Positions 8,548 through 18,116 of a stretch of DNA of 64,000 bases are shown piece after piece (position 1 is the first letter of the stretch; each line of letters begins with the position of its first letter). This DNA is from Sphingosinicella sp. YJ22 (lineage in GTDB: Bacteria; Pseudomonadota; Alphaproteobacteria; Sphingomonadales; Sphingomonadaceae): contig NZ_JAANPA010000003.1 in the NCBI RefSeq assembly GCF_011320075.1, positions 43,212-107,211 on the forward strand, written 5' to 3'. Below the pieces are notes generated by a model. The model was not told the DNA's origin, ran no database searches, and saw nothing but the letters and a program-made list of their open reading frames with translations. The position numbers and the translations under genes are program-made.

Positions 8548-9246
8548 TTATAGAGGCCTCGCCGAGGCCGCGATAGCCTGAGCGCCGTCCTTGAGCTTCT
8601 CGAAGCGCAGCAAGGCGAAGTGCCCGAGCGGCGGCAGCGGCTTGCGCTCGACCAGCCGGATATCGGGCCGCCCGGCCGCCCAGTCGGTGAACAGGGCGAA
8701 GGGGAAATCGGTGCGCCAGCCGAGCTTGGTGGTGACCGGCATCAAGGTCTTCTCGATGCTCTTGCGCAGGCCGCGCTCGGCGCCCTGGCGGGTGGCGATG
8801 ACGATCTCGCCGCCCGGCTTCACGACGCGGGCGAACTCGTCGAGCGCCTTGTGCGGGTTCGGCACCGCGCTGACGACATATTGCGCCACGACCACGTCGA
8901 AGCTGTCATCCTCGAAGCGGAGGTTCTCGGCGTCACCGGCCTCAATCGATTCGACATTGGCGAGGCCGAGCTTCTCGACGCGCTTTCGGGCGAGCTTCAG
9001 CATGTCCTCGGAGATGTCGGCGCCGACCAGCCGCGTGTCCTTCGAGTAGAAAGGCAGGGAAATGCCGGTGCCGACGCCGATCTCGAGGATCCGGCCGCCC
9101 TTCCCCGCCGCTTTCTCCGCGACCCGGATGGACTCGGCACGGCCCTTGCGGAACACCGGGCCGAACAGCCAGTCATAGACCGGCGCGAGGCGGTCGTAGG
9201 ACTTGGCGACGCCTTCCCTGCTCATTTCAACCGACATCGAACCCAT
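8548..9246 (-). CDS. pmtA: Phosphatidylethanolamine N-methyltransferase (PmtA type)
   Basis: 232 residues. Class I SAM methyltransferase with motif I ILEIGVGTG at 53-61, acidic post-I motif VGADIS, and a UbiE-like N-terminus (YDRLAPVYDWLFG) typical of the Rhodobacter-type PmtA that converts PE stepwise toward phosphatidylcholine. In-frame Met codons at 1, 4 and 8 make the exact start uncertain. psd, which supplies PE, is 6 kb away. A quinone methyltransferase is the main alternative, but the C-terminal HFALLRFEKL block suits PmtA. Divergent from aroA. Confidence 0.72.
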   Translation of the reverse strand: MGSMSVEMSREGVAKSYDRLAPVYDWLFGPVFRKGRAESIRVAEKAAGKGGRILEIGVGTGISLPFYSKDTRLVGADISEDMLKLARKRVEKLGLANVESIEAGDAENLRFEDDSFDVVVAQYVVSAVPNPHKALDEFARVVKPGGEIVIATRQGAERGLRKSIEKTLMPVTTKLGWRTDFPFALFTDWAAGRPDIRLVERKPLPPLGHFALLRFEKLKDGAQAIAASARPL

Positions 9247-9366
9247 GACTCCCGGCCGGCGCTTTCGGGCGCCTGATACGCCCGCAATGTTGCAGCAGCG
9301 CGTCTAGGTCCCGGCTCAAGACCAGTAAAGCTTGCCTCCAGCGCGCCCGCGGTCGATCAGCCGGCC

Positions 9367-10611
9367 ATGAAGCTGACCGCGCATCCGGGAGCGCCCCTTC
9401 GCGGCGAGGTCGCGGTTCCCGGAGACAAGTCGATCTCGCACCGCGCGCTGATCATCGGCGCGATGGCCGAGGGCGAGACGCGGATAACCGGCCTGCTGGA
9501 ATCGGACGATGTGATGCGCACGGTCGCGGCGGTGCGCGCGCTCGGTGCCGATGTCGCGCGCGACGGCGACATCTGGCGCGTGCGCGGCGGCCCGTGGCGC
9601 TCGCCCGACGCGCCGATCGACTGCGGCAACAGCGGCACCACCGCGCGCCTGCTGATGGGCGCCGTCGCCGGGCGGCCAATCAGCGCGACCTTCGTGGGAG
9701 ACTCGTCCCTGTCGCGGCGGCCGATGCGGCGGGTGACCGAGCCGCTTCGCCAGATGGGCGCCCGCATCGAAGGCGGCGACACGTTGCCGATCACGGTGCA
9801 TGGGGGGCGTCTTCGCGGGATCGAATATGCGATGCCGGTGGCGTCGGCGCAGGTGAAGTCGGCCATCCTGCTCGCCGGCCTGGGCGCCGATGGCCCGACC
9901 CGAGTGATCGAGACGCAGCCCAGCCGCGACCATAGCGAGCGCATGCTGCCGCTGTTCCTCGACGAAGCCGGACGGCTGCGCGGCACGGACGTCCCGGCGC
10001 CGGGCGACCCCTCGTCCGCCGCCTTCCTGGTCGTCGCGGCGCTTCTCGTTCCAGGGTCGCAGGTCACCGTCCGCGGCGTGGGCATCAATCCGACCCGCAT
10101 CGGGCTGTTCGAAACCCTTCGGGACATGGGCGGCGAAATCGAGCTGGCGAACCGGCGCGAGGTCGGTGGCGAGCCGGTGGCCGACGTCCTCGCCCGCGCG
10201 TCGCGCCTGCGCGGAGTCGAGGTTCCAGCGGCGCGCGCGCCTGCGATGATCGACGAATATCCGTTGCTGGCCGTCGCCGCCGCCTTTGCCCAGGGCGGGA
10301 CGGCGATGCACGACCTCGGCGAGCTCAGGCACAAGGAAAGCGATCGCCTCGCCGCCATCGCCAACGGGCTCGCCGCCTGCGGCGTTTCCGTGCAGGTCGA
10401 AGGCGACACCCTCCGCATTCGCGGCGGGGCGGCGCCCGGCGGTACCGAGGTCGCGGCGCATGGCGACCATCGCATCGCCATGGCGTTCGCCGTGCTGGGG
10501 CTGGCCAGCGCCGCCCCGGTATGCGTAGACGGCGCCGAGATGATCGCGACCAGCTTCCCCGGCTTCGCCGACCTGATGCGCGGCCTCGGCGCCCGCATCG
10601 AGGACGCCTGA
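9367..10611 (+). CDS. aroA: 3-phosphoshikimate 1-carboxyvinyltransferase (EPSP synthase)
   Basis: 414 residues. Sixth step of the shikimate pathway, joining PEP to shikimate 3-phosphate. Substrate residues are visible: K21SISHRAL, GNSGTT at 87-92, [16 protein letters not shown] (catalytic Asp), [12 protein letters not shown] LRHKESDRL, and HGDHRIAM near the C-terminus. First gene of a translationally coupled aroA-aroC-aroB-aroE operon; its TGA overlaps the aroC ATG by one base. In many alphaproteobacteria aroA is followed by cmk and rpsA, which is not the case here. Confidence 0.95.
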   Translation: MKLTAHPGAPLRGEVAVPGDKSISHRALIIGAMAEGETRITGLLESDDVMRTVAAVRALGADVARDGDIWRVRGGPWRSPDAPIDCGNSGTTARLLMGAVAGRPISATFVGDSSLSRRPMRRVTEPLRQMGARIEGGDTLPITVHGGRLRGIEYAMPVASAQVKSAILLAGLGADGPTRVIETQPSRDHSERMLPLFLDEAGRLRGTDVPAPGDPSSAAFLVVAALLVPGSQVTVRGVGINPTRIGLFETLRDMGGEIELANRREVGGEPVADVLARASRLRGVEVPAARAPAMIDEYPLLAVAAAFAQGGTAMHDLGELRHKESDRLAAIANGLAACGVSVQVEGDTLRIRGGAAPGGTEVAAHGDHRIAMAFAVLGLASAAPVCVDGAEMIATSFPGFADLMRGLGARIEDA

Positions 10612-11684
10612 TGGTCAACAGCTTCGGCCGCGTGTTCCGTTTCTCGACCTGGGGCGAGAGCCACGGGCCCGCCATCGGCGCGGTGATCGACGGCTGCCCG
10701 CCCGGCCTCGCTTTGAGCGAAGCCGACATCCAGCCCTGGCTCGATCGCCGCCGCCCCGGCGGCAGCCCGGTGACCAGCGCTCGACAGGAGCCCGACCGCG
10801 TCCGAATCCTCTCCGGCACGTTCGAGGGTCGCACCACCGGCACGCCGATCAGCCTGATGATCGACAATGTCGACGCCCGCCCCGCCGACTATGCGGCCAA
10901 TGCCGGCGCCTACCGCCCCGGCCATGCCGACTATACCTACGAGGCCAAATATGGCCTGCGCGACTGGCGCGGCGGCGGGCGCAGCTCGGCCCGCGAGACC
11001 GCCGCGCGGGTCGCCGCCGGCGCCGTCGCCCGGCTGGTCATTCCGGAGGTGGCCTTGCGCGCATATCTCGTGGAGCTGGGCGGCGACCCAATCGAGCGCT
11101 CCTACTTCGACGAAGGCCAGATCGACTCCAACCCCTTCTTCTGCCCCGATCCCGCCGCGGCGCTTCGCTGGTCGCGATCGATCGAGGCGGCGCGCGAGGA
11201 AGGCTCCTCGCTCGGCGCGGTGGTCGAATGCGTCGCGACCGGAGTGCCGGCGGGCTGGGGGGCGCCGGTCTACGCCAAGCTTGACGCCGAGCTCGCCGCC
11301 GCCGCCATGTCGGTGAACGCGGTGAAGGGCGTCGAGATCGGCGACGGCTTCGGCGCCGCCCGGCTTCGCGGTGAGGACAATGCCGATGCGATGCGATCCC
11401 GCGCGGCCGGCCCTGATTTCGAGTCCAACCATGCCGGCGGAATCTTGGGCGGGATCTCAACCGGCCAGCCGATCGTGCTTCGCGCCGCGTTCAAGCCGAC
11501 CTCGTCCATCGCCAGGCCCGTGGCGACGATCGACGGAGCCGGCCGCGACACCGAGATCTCGACGAAAGGACGCCACGATCCTTGCGTCGGAATCCGCGGC
11601 GCGCCCGTGATCGAGGCGATGGTGGCGCTCGTGCTGGCCGACCACAAATTGCTCGATCGCGCGCAATGCGGAGAACGTCGATGA
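10611..11684 (+). CDS. aroC: Chorismate synthase
   Basis: 357 residues from the ATG that overlaps the aroA stop. Uses reduced FMN to eliminate phosphate from EPSP. Signature blocks present: [14 protein letters not shown] near the N-terminus, [11 protein letters not shown] in the middle (about 125), and [14 protein letters not shown] near the C-terminus. Length is normal. ATGA overlap couples it to aroB. Confidence 0.96.
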   Translation: MVNSFGRVFRFSTWGESHGPAIGAVIDGCPPGLALSEADIQPWLDRRRPGGSPVTSARQEPDRVRILSGTFEGRTTGTPISLMIDNVDARPADYAANAGAYRPGHADYTYEAKYGLRDWRGGGRSSARETAARVAAGAVARLVIPEVALRAYLVELGGDPIERSYFDEGQIDSNPFFCPDPAAALRWSRSIEAAREEGSSLGAVVECVATGVPAGWGAPVYAKLDAELAAAAMSVNAVKGVEIGDGFGAARLRGEDNADAMRSRAAGPDFESNHAGGILGGISTGQPIVLRAAFKPTSSIARPVATIDGAGRDTEISTKGRHDPCVGIRGAPVIEAMVALVLADHKLLDRAQCGERR

Positions 11685-12790
11685 CCCTCGTGAACGTCGA
11701 GCTCGGCGACCGCGCCTATCCGGTCCGCATTGAATCCGGCGGCCTCGACTGGGCCGGCCAGATGCTCGCGCCCTATGCCCGCGACGGCCGAATCGTCGTC
11801 GTCACCGACCGCAACGTGCTCGCCGCGCAGGGCGACCGGCTCACGGCGGGCCTCAACCGCGCCGGCCTCGAGCCCGACGGCATCGTCATCGCGCCCGGCG
11901 AGGAGAGCAAGGACTGGTCGCACCTCGCCCGCCTGATCGACGATCTCACCGCCCGCGGCGTCGGGCGCGACGATCACATCGTCGCGTTCGGCGGCGGCAT
12001 GATCGGCGACCTCGCCGGCTTCGCCGCTTCGATCCTCAAGCGCGGCGTCGGCCTGGTCCAGGTGCCGACCAGCCTGCTCGCGATGGTCGACGGCGCGGTC
12101 GGCGGCAAGACCGCGATCAACACCACCGCGGGCAAGAACATGGTCGGCGCCTTCCACCAGCCGAGCCTGGTGTTGATCGACCCCGACTGCCTCGACAGCC
12201 TCCCCGTCCGCGAGCTTCGCGCCGGCTATGCCGAAATCGTCAAATACGGGCTCATTTCCGACCCCGACTTCTTCGCCTGGTGCGAGGCCAACGGGCCGAT
12301 CCTGCTCGCCGGCGACCAGGCCGCACGCGAGCAGGCCATCGCTTTGTGCGTGGGCATGAAGGCCGCCATCGTCGCGGAGGATGAGCGCGACGAGGCGGGT
12401 CGCCGCGCCCTCCTCAACCTCGGCCACAGCTTCGCCCACGCGATCGAGGCGGAGACCGGCTATCGCCTGCTTCATGGCGAGGCGGTGGCGATCGGCCTGT
12501 GCCTCGCCTTCCGCCTGTCCGCCGAACACGGCCTGTGCCCCGCCGAGGACGCCGAGCGCGTGGAATCGCACCTGCGCGCGGTGGCCCTCCCGACGACCCT
12601 CGACGAGGCCGGGCTCGCCGCCGACGGCGAGCGCCTCGCCGAGCGAATCCGCCACGACAAGAAAGCGGCCAACGGCAAGGTGCGCCTGATCCTCGCCCGC
12701 GGCATCGGCCAGGCTTTCGTGGTGGACGACGTGCCGCTCGACGAGATCGCGGCCTTCCTCGACCGGCAGCGCCAGCCGCTCGATGCCTGA
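11681..12790 (+). CDS. aroB: 3-dehydroquinate synthase
   Basis: 369 residues from the ATG at 11681 that overlaps the aroC stop. NAD- and zinc-dependent cyclisation of DAHP. Visible motifs: the nucleotide-binding [14 protein letters not shown] region, the [19 protein letters not shown] block, the metal ligand region around [10 protein letters not shown] and [12 protein letters not shown], and HGEAVAIG. An in-frame ATG at 11666 would add five residues but lacks the coupling overlap. Overlaps aroE by 8 bases. Confidence 0.95.
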   Translation: MTLVNVELGDRAYPVRIESGGLDWAGQMLAPYARDGRIVVVTDRNVLAAQGDRLTAGLNRAGLEPDGIVIAPGEESKDWSHLARLIDDLTARGVGRDDHIVAFGGGMIGDLAGFAASILKRGVGLVQVPTSLLAMVDGAVGGKTAINTTAGKNMVGAFHQPSLVLIDPDCLDSLPVRELRAGYAEIVKYGLISDPDFFAWCEANGPILLAGDQAAREQAIALCVGMKAAIVAEDERDEAGRRALLNLGHSFAHAIEAETGYRLLHGEAVAIGLCLAFRLSAEHGLCPAEDAERVESHLRAVALPTTLDEAGLAADGERLAERIRHDKKAANGKVRLILARGIGQAFVVDDVPLDEIAAFLDRQRQPLDA

Positions 12791-13571
12791 CGTTTATGCG
12801 GAGGTGATCGGCGATCCCGTCGCCCATTCCCTCTCTCCCGCGATCCACACCCGCTGGATCGCGGCGCTGGGCCTGCACGCGCGCTACGAGGCCACCCCGG
12901 TCACGCCGGAGGGGCTGCCCACCTACCTCGCCGCCCGCCGCGCCGATCCCGACTGGCGCGGCTGCAACGTCACTTCTCCGCACAAGATCGCCATCGCGAA
13001 GCTGGTCGACCGCCTCACTTCCGCCGCCGAGCGGATCGGAGCCGTCAATTGCGTCTTCCGCGACGGCGACGCCCTCGTCGGCGACAATAGTGACATCACG
13101 GGCATTGCCGCCGCGCTCGGCTCGGCGGAAATCGCCGGCCGCAAGACGGTCATTCTCGGCCCCGGCGGGGCCGCGGCGCCGGCCGTCGACCATCTGCTGG
13201 AACAGGGGGCCGCCGACATCGTGCTGCTCGCGCGCGACCCCGACCGGGCGGCTCTCCTGTGCCGCCGCGCTCCCGGCCGCGTTCGCGCCGCACCGTTCGC
13301 GGGAGAGGAGATCGTTGGCGCCTCGGTCGTCATCAACGCGACCCCGCTCGGCCTGCGGGGAGGCATGCCGATGCCGCCCGCGATCCTCGCCGCCCTCCCC
13401 TCCGCGGCGCCCAGCGCTACGGTGCTCGACATGGTCTATCGGCCGGAACGCACGCCGCTGCTCGCCTCTGCCGAAGCCGCCGGCCTGCGCGCCGTCACGG
13501 GCATGGTCATGCTGATCGGCCAGGCGCGGCCGTCCTTCGCGCTGTTCTTCGGACGCTCCGCGCCGGTTTAA
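12783..13571 (+). CDS. aroE: Shikimate dehydrogenase
   Basis: 262 residues. NADPH-dependent reduction of 3-dehydroshikimate. N-terminal substrate motif GDPVAHSLSPAIH, catalytic Lys in CNVTSPHK, DNSDITGI, nucleotide-binding GPGGAAAPAV, and the ATPLG block. Last gene of the aro operon. Its TAA overlaps the TAA of cysN read from the opposite strand, so there is no space for a terminator between the operons. Confidence 0.93.
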   Translation: MPDVYAEVIGDPVAHSLSPAIHTRWIAALGLHARYEATPVTPEGLPTYLAARRADPDWRGCNVTSPHKIAIAKLVDRLTSAAERIGAVNCVFRDGDALVGDNSDITGIAAALGSAEIAGRKTVILGPGGAAAPAVDHLLEQGAADIVLLARDPDRAALLCRRAPGRVRAAPFAGEEIVGASVVINATPLGLRGGMPMPPAILAALPSAAPSATVLDMVYRPERTPLLASAEAAGLRAVTGMVMLIGQARPSFALFFGRSAPV

Positions 13572-15190
13572 TCGTCGGGCAGATCACCCTTCGAGACGTC
13601 GACCGAAGTGCCGTGACGCTCGTCGGCCGGCATGTCGGTGGCGACCAGGACGACCAGCCCCGCCTCGCTCATCATCCGCGCGAGCTCGCGGATGCGGCGC
13701 TGGCGCTCGGGTTCCGCGTGGGGCCCCGACAGGTCGCTGTTCAACCCGACCTGAAGTCCTTCCTCGTCCAGCACCACGGTCGGGCGGCCGCGCGCCTGCA
13801 TGCGCTGCTGGTAACGGCGGGCGAAGGCGATCCGCTCGTCGGGCGCTCCGCTGAGCCACAATATTCGGCCATGGCCATGCTCGGCGGCCGGCTCGCCTGC
13901 CGAATCCGGCAGCGCCTGCACCATGCCGGCGGCGACGGTGCCGTTGCTCGCCCGGTCGATCAGGATGAAGCCGCCGAAGTCGCGGCTCTCGGCATAAGGC
14001 AGCGCCACCACCGGCCGGTCGAGGACCAGCTCGCAGCGGCCGATGTCGTTGAGGTGGAGCGCCTCGCCGTGGCGCGGCTCCAGAGTCGCCATGTCGACCA
14101 AGTCGACGACCCGCGCGACGCTGGCGCTCACCAATTGAGTCCCGATCTTCAACCAGTAAGCGCGGCCCGGCACCAAAGGCTCGCCCGCCATCCACACCAG
14201 CATCGCGTCGAGCCGGTCGGCGACGCTCGGCGGCTGGGACGCCGCCGCGATGACGTCGCCGCGCGCACAGCCCACTTCCTCGGTGAAGGTCAGCGTCACC
14301 GCCTGCCCCGCCACCGCCTCGTCGAGGTCGCCGTCCGCGGTGACGATGCGGTCGACGACGCAGCGCGCCTCGCCGGGAAGGATGCGCACGGTGTCGCCCG
14401 GCCGCACGCAGCCGCTGCTGATGGTGCCGGCATAGCCGCGGAAGTCCTGGCCGGCGCGGTTCACCCACTGCACCGCCATTCGGAACGGTTCCGCCGCCGC
14501 ATCCGCGGTCCGCACCGGAATGCGCTCCAGCTGCTCGATCAGCGTCGGCCCGTCATACCAGGGCATCGCCGCGCTCTTGCGGCTGACATTGTCGCCGTGC
14601 AGCGCCGCGGCCGGGATCGCCTGGACCGCGCCAATGCCGAGTTTGTCGGCCACGGCCCGGTATTCAGCCGCGATAAGATTGAAGACGGCCTGATCGTTGA
14701 AGACCAGGTCCATCTTGTTGACCACCAGCACCACCTCGCGGATGCCGAGCAGGGCCGCGATATAGCTGTGCCGGCGCGTCTGGTTCAGGACGCCCTTGCG
14801 CGCGTCGACCAGGATCACCGCCGCGTCGGCGGTCGAGGCGCCGGTCGCCATGTTGCGGGTGTACTGTTCGTGGCCGGGCGCGTCGGCGACGATGAACTTG
14901 CGCTTGTCGGTCGCGAAATAGCGGTAGGCGACGTCGATGGTGATGCCCTGCTCGCGCTCCGCCGACAGCCCGTCGACGAGCGAGGCGAAGTCGAGCCCCC
15001 CGTCCTCCAGCGCCTCGACCTGATCCTCGAACAGCAGCTTGGCATCGTAGAGCAGCCGCCCGATCAGCGTCGACTTGCCGTCATCCACCGACCCGCAGGT
15101 GATGAAGCGCAGCAGCGACGTGGCCTGGTTGGCGGCGAGAAAAGCCTCGACCGCGGCGCGGGCATCTGCGGGTGCGTACGCGTCGGCCAC
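13568..15190 (-). CDS. cysN: Sulfate adenylyltransferase large subunit with a degenerate APS-kinase tail
   Basis: 540 residues. The first ~430 form a complete CysN GTPase: P-loop GSVDDGKST (33-41), G3 DAPGHEQY (103-110), G4 NKMD (158-161), then EF-Tu-like barrels. With CysD it makes APS from sulfate and ATP, driven by GTP. From about residue 441 there is a ~100-residue remnant aligning with CysC APS kinase (LWLSGAP..., VVLDEEGLQVGLNSDLSG, RIRELARMMSEAGLVVLVA), but the ATP P-loop GxSGxGKST is replaced by SGAPDER and the C-terminal half is missing. It is therefore unlikely to have kinase activity. Starts 1 base after cysD ends. Confidence 0.9.
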   Translation of the reverse strand: MADAYAPADARAAVEAFLAANQATSLLRFITCGSVDDGKSTLIGRLLYDAKLLFEDQVEALEDGGLDFASLVDGLSAEREQGITIDVAYRYFATDKRKFIVADAPGHEQYTRNMATGASTADAAVILVDARKGVLNQTRRHSYIAALLGIREVVLVVNKMDLVFNDQAVFNLIAAEYRAVADKLGIGAVQAIPAAALHGDNVSRKSAAMPWYDGPTLIEQLERIPVRTADAAAEPFRMAVQWVNRAGQDFRGYAGTISSGCVRPGDTVRILPGEARCVVDRIVTADGDLDEAVAGQAVTLTFTEEVGCARGDVIAAASQPPSVADRLDAMLVWMAGEPLVPGRAYWLKIGTQLVSASVARVVDLVDMATLEPRHGEALHLNDIGRCELVLDRPVVALPYAESRDFGGFILIDRASNGTVAAGMVQALPDSAGEPAAEHGHGRILWLSGAPDERIAFARRYQQRMQARGRPTVVLDEEGLQVGLNSDLSGPHAEPERQRRIRELARMMSEAGLVVLVATDMPADERHGTSVDVSKGDLPDD

Positions 15191-15191
15191 G

Positions 15192-16097
15192 TCAGAAATA
15201 TCCCTCGGCCTTCTTGCGCTCCATGCTCGCCGGCTGGTCGTGGTCGATCGCCCGGCCCTGGCGCTCGGAGGTGGTCGCGGTGAGCATTTCGGCGATCACC
15301 TCGGGCAAGGTCCGCGCATTGCTCTCAGTGGCGCCGGTCAGGGGATAGCAGCCCATGGTGCGGAAGCGGACCGTGCGCTCGATCACCTGCTCGCCGTTGC
15401 GCAGCGGAAAGCGCTCGTCGTCGACCATCACGATAATGCCGTCACGCTCGACCGTCGGCCGCGGCGCAGCGAGGTAGAGCGGGACGATCTCGATCCCCTC
15501 GCGATAGATGTACTGCCAGACGTCGAGCTCGGTCCAATTGCTCAGCGGGAAGACCCGGATCGTCTCGCCCGTCGCCTTGCGGGCATTGTAGAGGTTCCAC
15601 AGCTCGGGCCGCTGGGTGCGCGGGTCCCAGCGGTGGCTCGCCGAGCGGAATGACAAGATGCGCTCCTTGGCGCGGCTCTTCTCCTCGTCGCGCCGGGCGC
15701 CGCCGAACGCGGCGTCGAAGCCGTGCTGGTCGAGCGCCTGCTTGAGCCCTTCCGTCTTCCACGCATCGGTGTGGCGGCTGCCATGGTCGAACGGATTGAT
15801 GCCCTGCGCCTCGGCTTCCGGATTGCGGTGGACGATCAGCTCCATTCCGCTTTCCGCCGCGACCTTGTCCCTGAGGGCGTACATCGCGCGGAACTTCCAG
15901 GTCGTGTCGACATGGAGGAGCGGGAAAGGCGGCCGCGCCGGGAAGAAGGCCTTCTTCGCCAGGTGAAGCATCACCGAGCTGTCCTTGCCGCACGAATAGA
16001 GCATGACCGGCCGCTCGCACTCGGCGACGACCTCGCGCATGATGTGGATCGCCTCGGCTTCCAAGGCGTCCAGATGCGTGAGCGTGGGAGCGGTCAT
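15192..16097 (-). CDS. cysD: Sulfate adenylyltransferase subunit 2
   Basis: 301 residues. ATP-pyrophosphatase fold with PP-loop SCGKDSS (35-41) and the conserved [23 protein letters not shown] and [11 protein letters not shown] blocks; ends in the family's usual KAEGYF. Works with CysN in assimilatory sulfate activation, and is coupled to cysN by a one-base gap. A reductase (cysH) is not in the window. Confidence 0.95.
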   Translation of the reverse strand: MTAPTLTHLDALEAEAIHIMREVVAECERPVMLYSCGKDSSVMLHLAKKAFFPARPPFPLLHVDTTWKFRAMYALRDKVAAESGMELIVHRNPEAEAQGINPFDHGSRHTDAWKTEGLKQALDQHGFDAAFGGARRDEEKSRAKERILSFRSASHRWDPRTQRPELWNLYNARKATGETIRVFPLSNWTELDVWQYIYREGIEIVPLYLAAPRPTVERDGIIVMVDDERFPLRNGEQVIERTVRFRTMGCYPLTGATESNARTLPEVIAEMLTATTSERQGRAIDHDQPASMERKKAEGYF

Positions 16098-16116
16098 GGT
16101 CCGGGCCGCGGCGCGC

Positions 16117-16605
16117 CTAGCGCTGCGCAGGCTCCTCGTCGACGATGTCGATCAGCTCGACCTTGAAGAACAGGGTCGCGCCGCCCGGGATCGGGCCGCG
16201 GCCGGCGCCGTAGGCGAGCTCGGCGGGAACCGCGAACTCCCAGCGCTCGCCGACGCTCATCATCGGAATGCCTTCCTGCCAGCCGCGGATCAGCCGGCCC
16301 AATGGGAAGGTCGCCGCCTCGCGCCGCTCCACCGAGGAGTCGAACACTTCGCCATTCACGAAGCGGCCGACATAATGGACCATCACGCGGTCCTGGACGG
16401 TCGGTCGCTCGCCGGTGCCACGGCCGATGAGGACGCGATATTTGAGGCCGGACGGCGTGGTGCGCCAGCCGTCGGCCTCGCTCAGCGCGTCAAGCGCCTG
16501 GCGCTGCTCGGCGAGATAAGCGGGGTCCGGCGCGGCGGGCGCGGGCTCGGCGGCGGGTTGCATCAGCGCCGCGGCGGCGGTGAGGAATATCGGGGTCAGG
16601 ATCAT
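16117..16605 (-). CDS. FKBP-type peptidyl-prolyl cis-trans isomerase, exported
   Basis: 162 residues: a short N-terminal hydrophobic signal (about 1-17), a linker with Pro/Ala, then one FKBP domain (about 60-158) with [35 protein letters not shown], and [22 protein letters not shown]. Probably periplasmic folding catalyst. Same strand as cysDN but 19 bases upstream of cysD, so co-transcription is possible. Confidence 0.88.
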   Translation of the reverse strand: MILTPIFLTAAAALMQPAAEPAPAAPDPAYLAEQRQALDALSEADGWRTTPSGLKYRVLIGRGTGERPTVQDRVMVHYVGRFVNGEVFDSSVERREAATFPLGRLIRGWQEGIPMMSVGERWEFAVPAELAYGAGRGPIPGGATLFFKVELIDIVDEEPAQR

Positions 16606-16682
16606 GGCCCGCTTCTCCGCGATGCGGCGACAAGCGTCAACGTGTTGACCGCCGGCGGCGCGCCGTGCGAGCCGTCGGAGAG

Positions 16683-18116
16683 ATGGTGTCCGATCCCCAG
16701 CATTTCGACGTGATCATCGTCGGCGCCGGCCTGTCGGGAATCGGCATGGCCCATCATCTCCAGCGCCTCTGCCCCTGGGCCCGCTACGCGATCCTCGAGG
16801 CGCGCCAGGCGATCGGCGGCACCTGGGACCTGTTCCGCTATCCCGGCATCCGCTCGGACAGCGACATGCACACCTTGGGCTACAGCTTCCGCCCGTGGCG
16901 CGACCCCGACGCGATCGCCGGCGGCGACAAGATCCGGCGCTATATCGAGGACACTGCGGCCGAGGCCGGCATCGACCGGCACATCAGCTTCGGCGTGAAG
17001 GTGGCCCGCGCCGCCTGGTCGTCCGAGCAAGCGCGCTGGCGGGTGGAGGCCACGGACGGCAGCGCCCGCACCTGCCGCTTCCTCGTCATGTGCGCCGGCT
17101 ATTACAGTTATGACGAAGGCCACCGCCCGACCTGGCCGGGTGAAGACAGCTTCGACGGTGCCATCGTCCACCCGCAATTCTGGCCAGACGATCTCGACTG
17201 GCGCGGTAAGCGTATCGCCGTGATCGGCAGCGGCGCGACCGCGGTCACCCTCATCCCCGCGCTCGCCGAACAGGCCGCGCACGTCACCATGGTCCAGCGC
17301 TCGCCGAGCTTCGTGATGGCGCGACCCTCGCGCGACGGCATCGCCAGGGCGCTCCAGGCGGTCCTTCCGGCGCGAACCGCCGCCGGGCTCGTCCGCTGGA
17401 AGAACGTGCTGCTCCAGCAATTCTTCTTTCGCCTGTCGCGCCGCCGCCCCGCCAAGGTGAAGGCCAAGCTTCTGGCGCTCACCGGGCAGCAGGTCGGCGC
17501 CGATCAGCTCCACCACTTCACGCCGCGCTACAATCCGTGGGAGCAGCGCCTGTGCCTGGCGCCGGACGGCGACCTGTTCGCGGCACTCCGCGCGGGGTCC
17601 GCTTCCGTCGTAACCGGCGAGATCGAACGGTTCACGCCCGACGGACTGCGCCTCGCCGACGGCAGCGAGGTCGCCGCAGACATCATCGTCACCGCGACCG
17701 GCCTCAAGGTCCAGTTGGCAGGCGCCGCCGCGCTGAGCGTCGATGGCCAGCCCGTCCGCCTCGGCGACGCGATGGCCTACAAGGGCCTGTTCTTCTCCGA
17801 CCTGCCGAACTTTGCCTCCATCTTCGGCTACACCAATGCCAGCTGGACGCTGAAGGCCGACCTGTCCGCCGCCTTCATCTGCCGGGTGCTCAACCGCATG
17901 CGCCGCCGCGGCGAGACGGTGGTGGCGCCGCGCCGCGACCCGAGCGTTCCCGAGCGGCCCTTCATCGATTTCTCGTCGACCTATCTGCGTCGCGCCGCCG
18001 CGGAGCTGCCCAAGCAGGGCGAGCGCGGGCCGTGGCGGCTTCGCCAGAGCTACGCCGCCGACCTCATGAACCTGCGCTTCGGCCGCGTCGCGGACGGGGT
18101 GCTCACCTTCCGATGA
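16683..18116 (+). CDS. Flavin-containing monooxygenase (Baeyer-Villiger type)
   Basis: 477 residues from ATG 16683, chosen over an upstream GTG/ATG because CGGAGAG sits right before it. FAD-binding GAGLSG (14-19), the Baeyer-Villiger/FMO fingerprint FDGAIVHPQFWP (157-168) and the NADPH site GSGATA (182-187) are present, plus TATGLK near 340. Oxidises an unknown ketone or amine. TGA overlaps the ATG of the following methyltransferase, so the pair is translationally coupled and probably acts on the same lipid or metabolite. Confidence 0.88.
   Translation: MVSDPQHFDVIIVGAGLSGIGMAHHLQRLCPWARYAILEARQAIGGTWDLFRYPGIRSDSDMHTLGYSFRPWRDPDAIAGGDKIRRYIEDTAAEAGIDRHISFGVKVARAAWSSEQARWRVEATDGSARTCRFLVMCAGYYSYDEGHRPTWPGEDSFDGAIVHPQFWPDDLDWRGKRIAVIGSGATAVTLIPALAEQAAHVTMVQRSPSFVMARPSRDGIARALQAVLPARTAAGLVRWKNVLLQQFFFRLSRRRPAKVKAKLLALTGQQVGADQLHHFTPRYNPWEQRLCLAPDGDLFAALRAGSASVVTGEIERFTPDGLRLADGSEVAADIIVTATGLKVQLAGAAALSVDGQPVRLGDAMAYKGLFFSDLPNFASIFGYTNASWTLKADLSAAFICRVLNRMRRRGETVVAPRRDPSVPERPFIDFSSTYLRRAAAELPKQGERGPWRLRQSYAADLMNLRFGRVADGVLTFR

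Noticed and set aside
13259..15283. 674-residue plus-strand frame
   Set aside because: Antisense to cysN, which has complete GTPase motifs.
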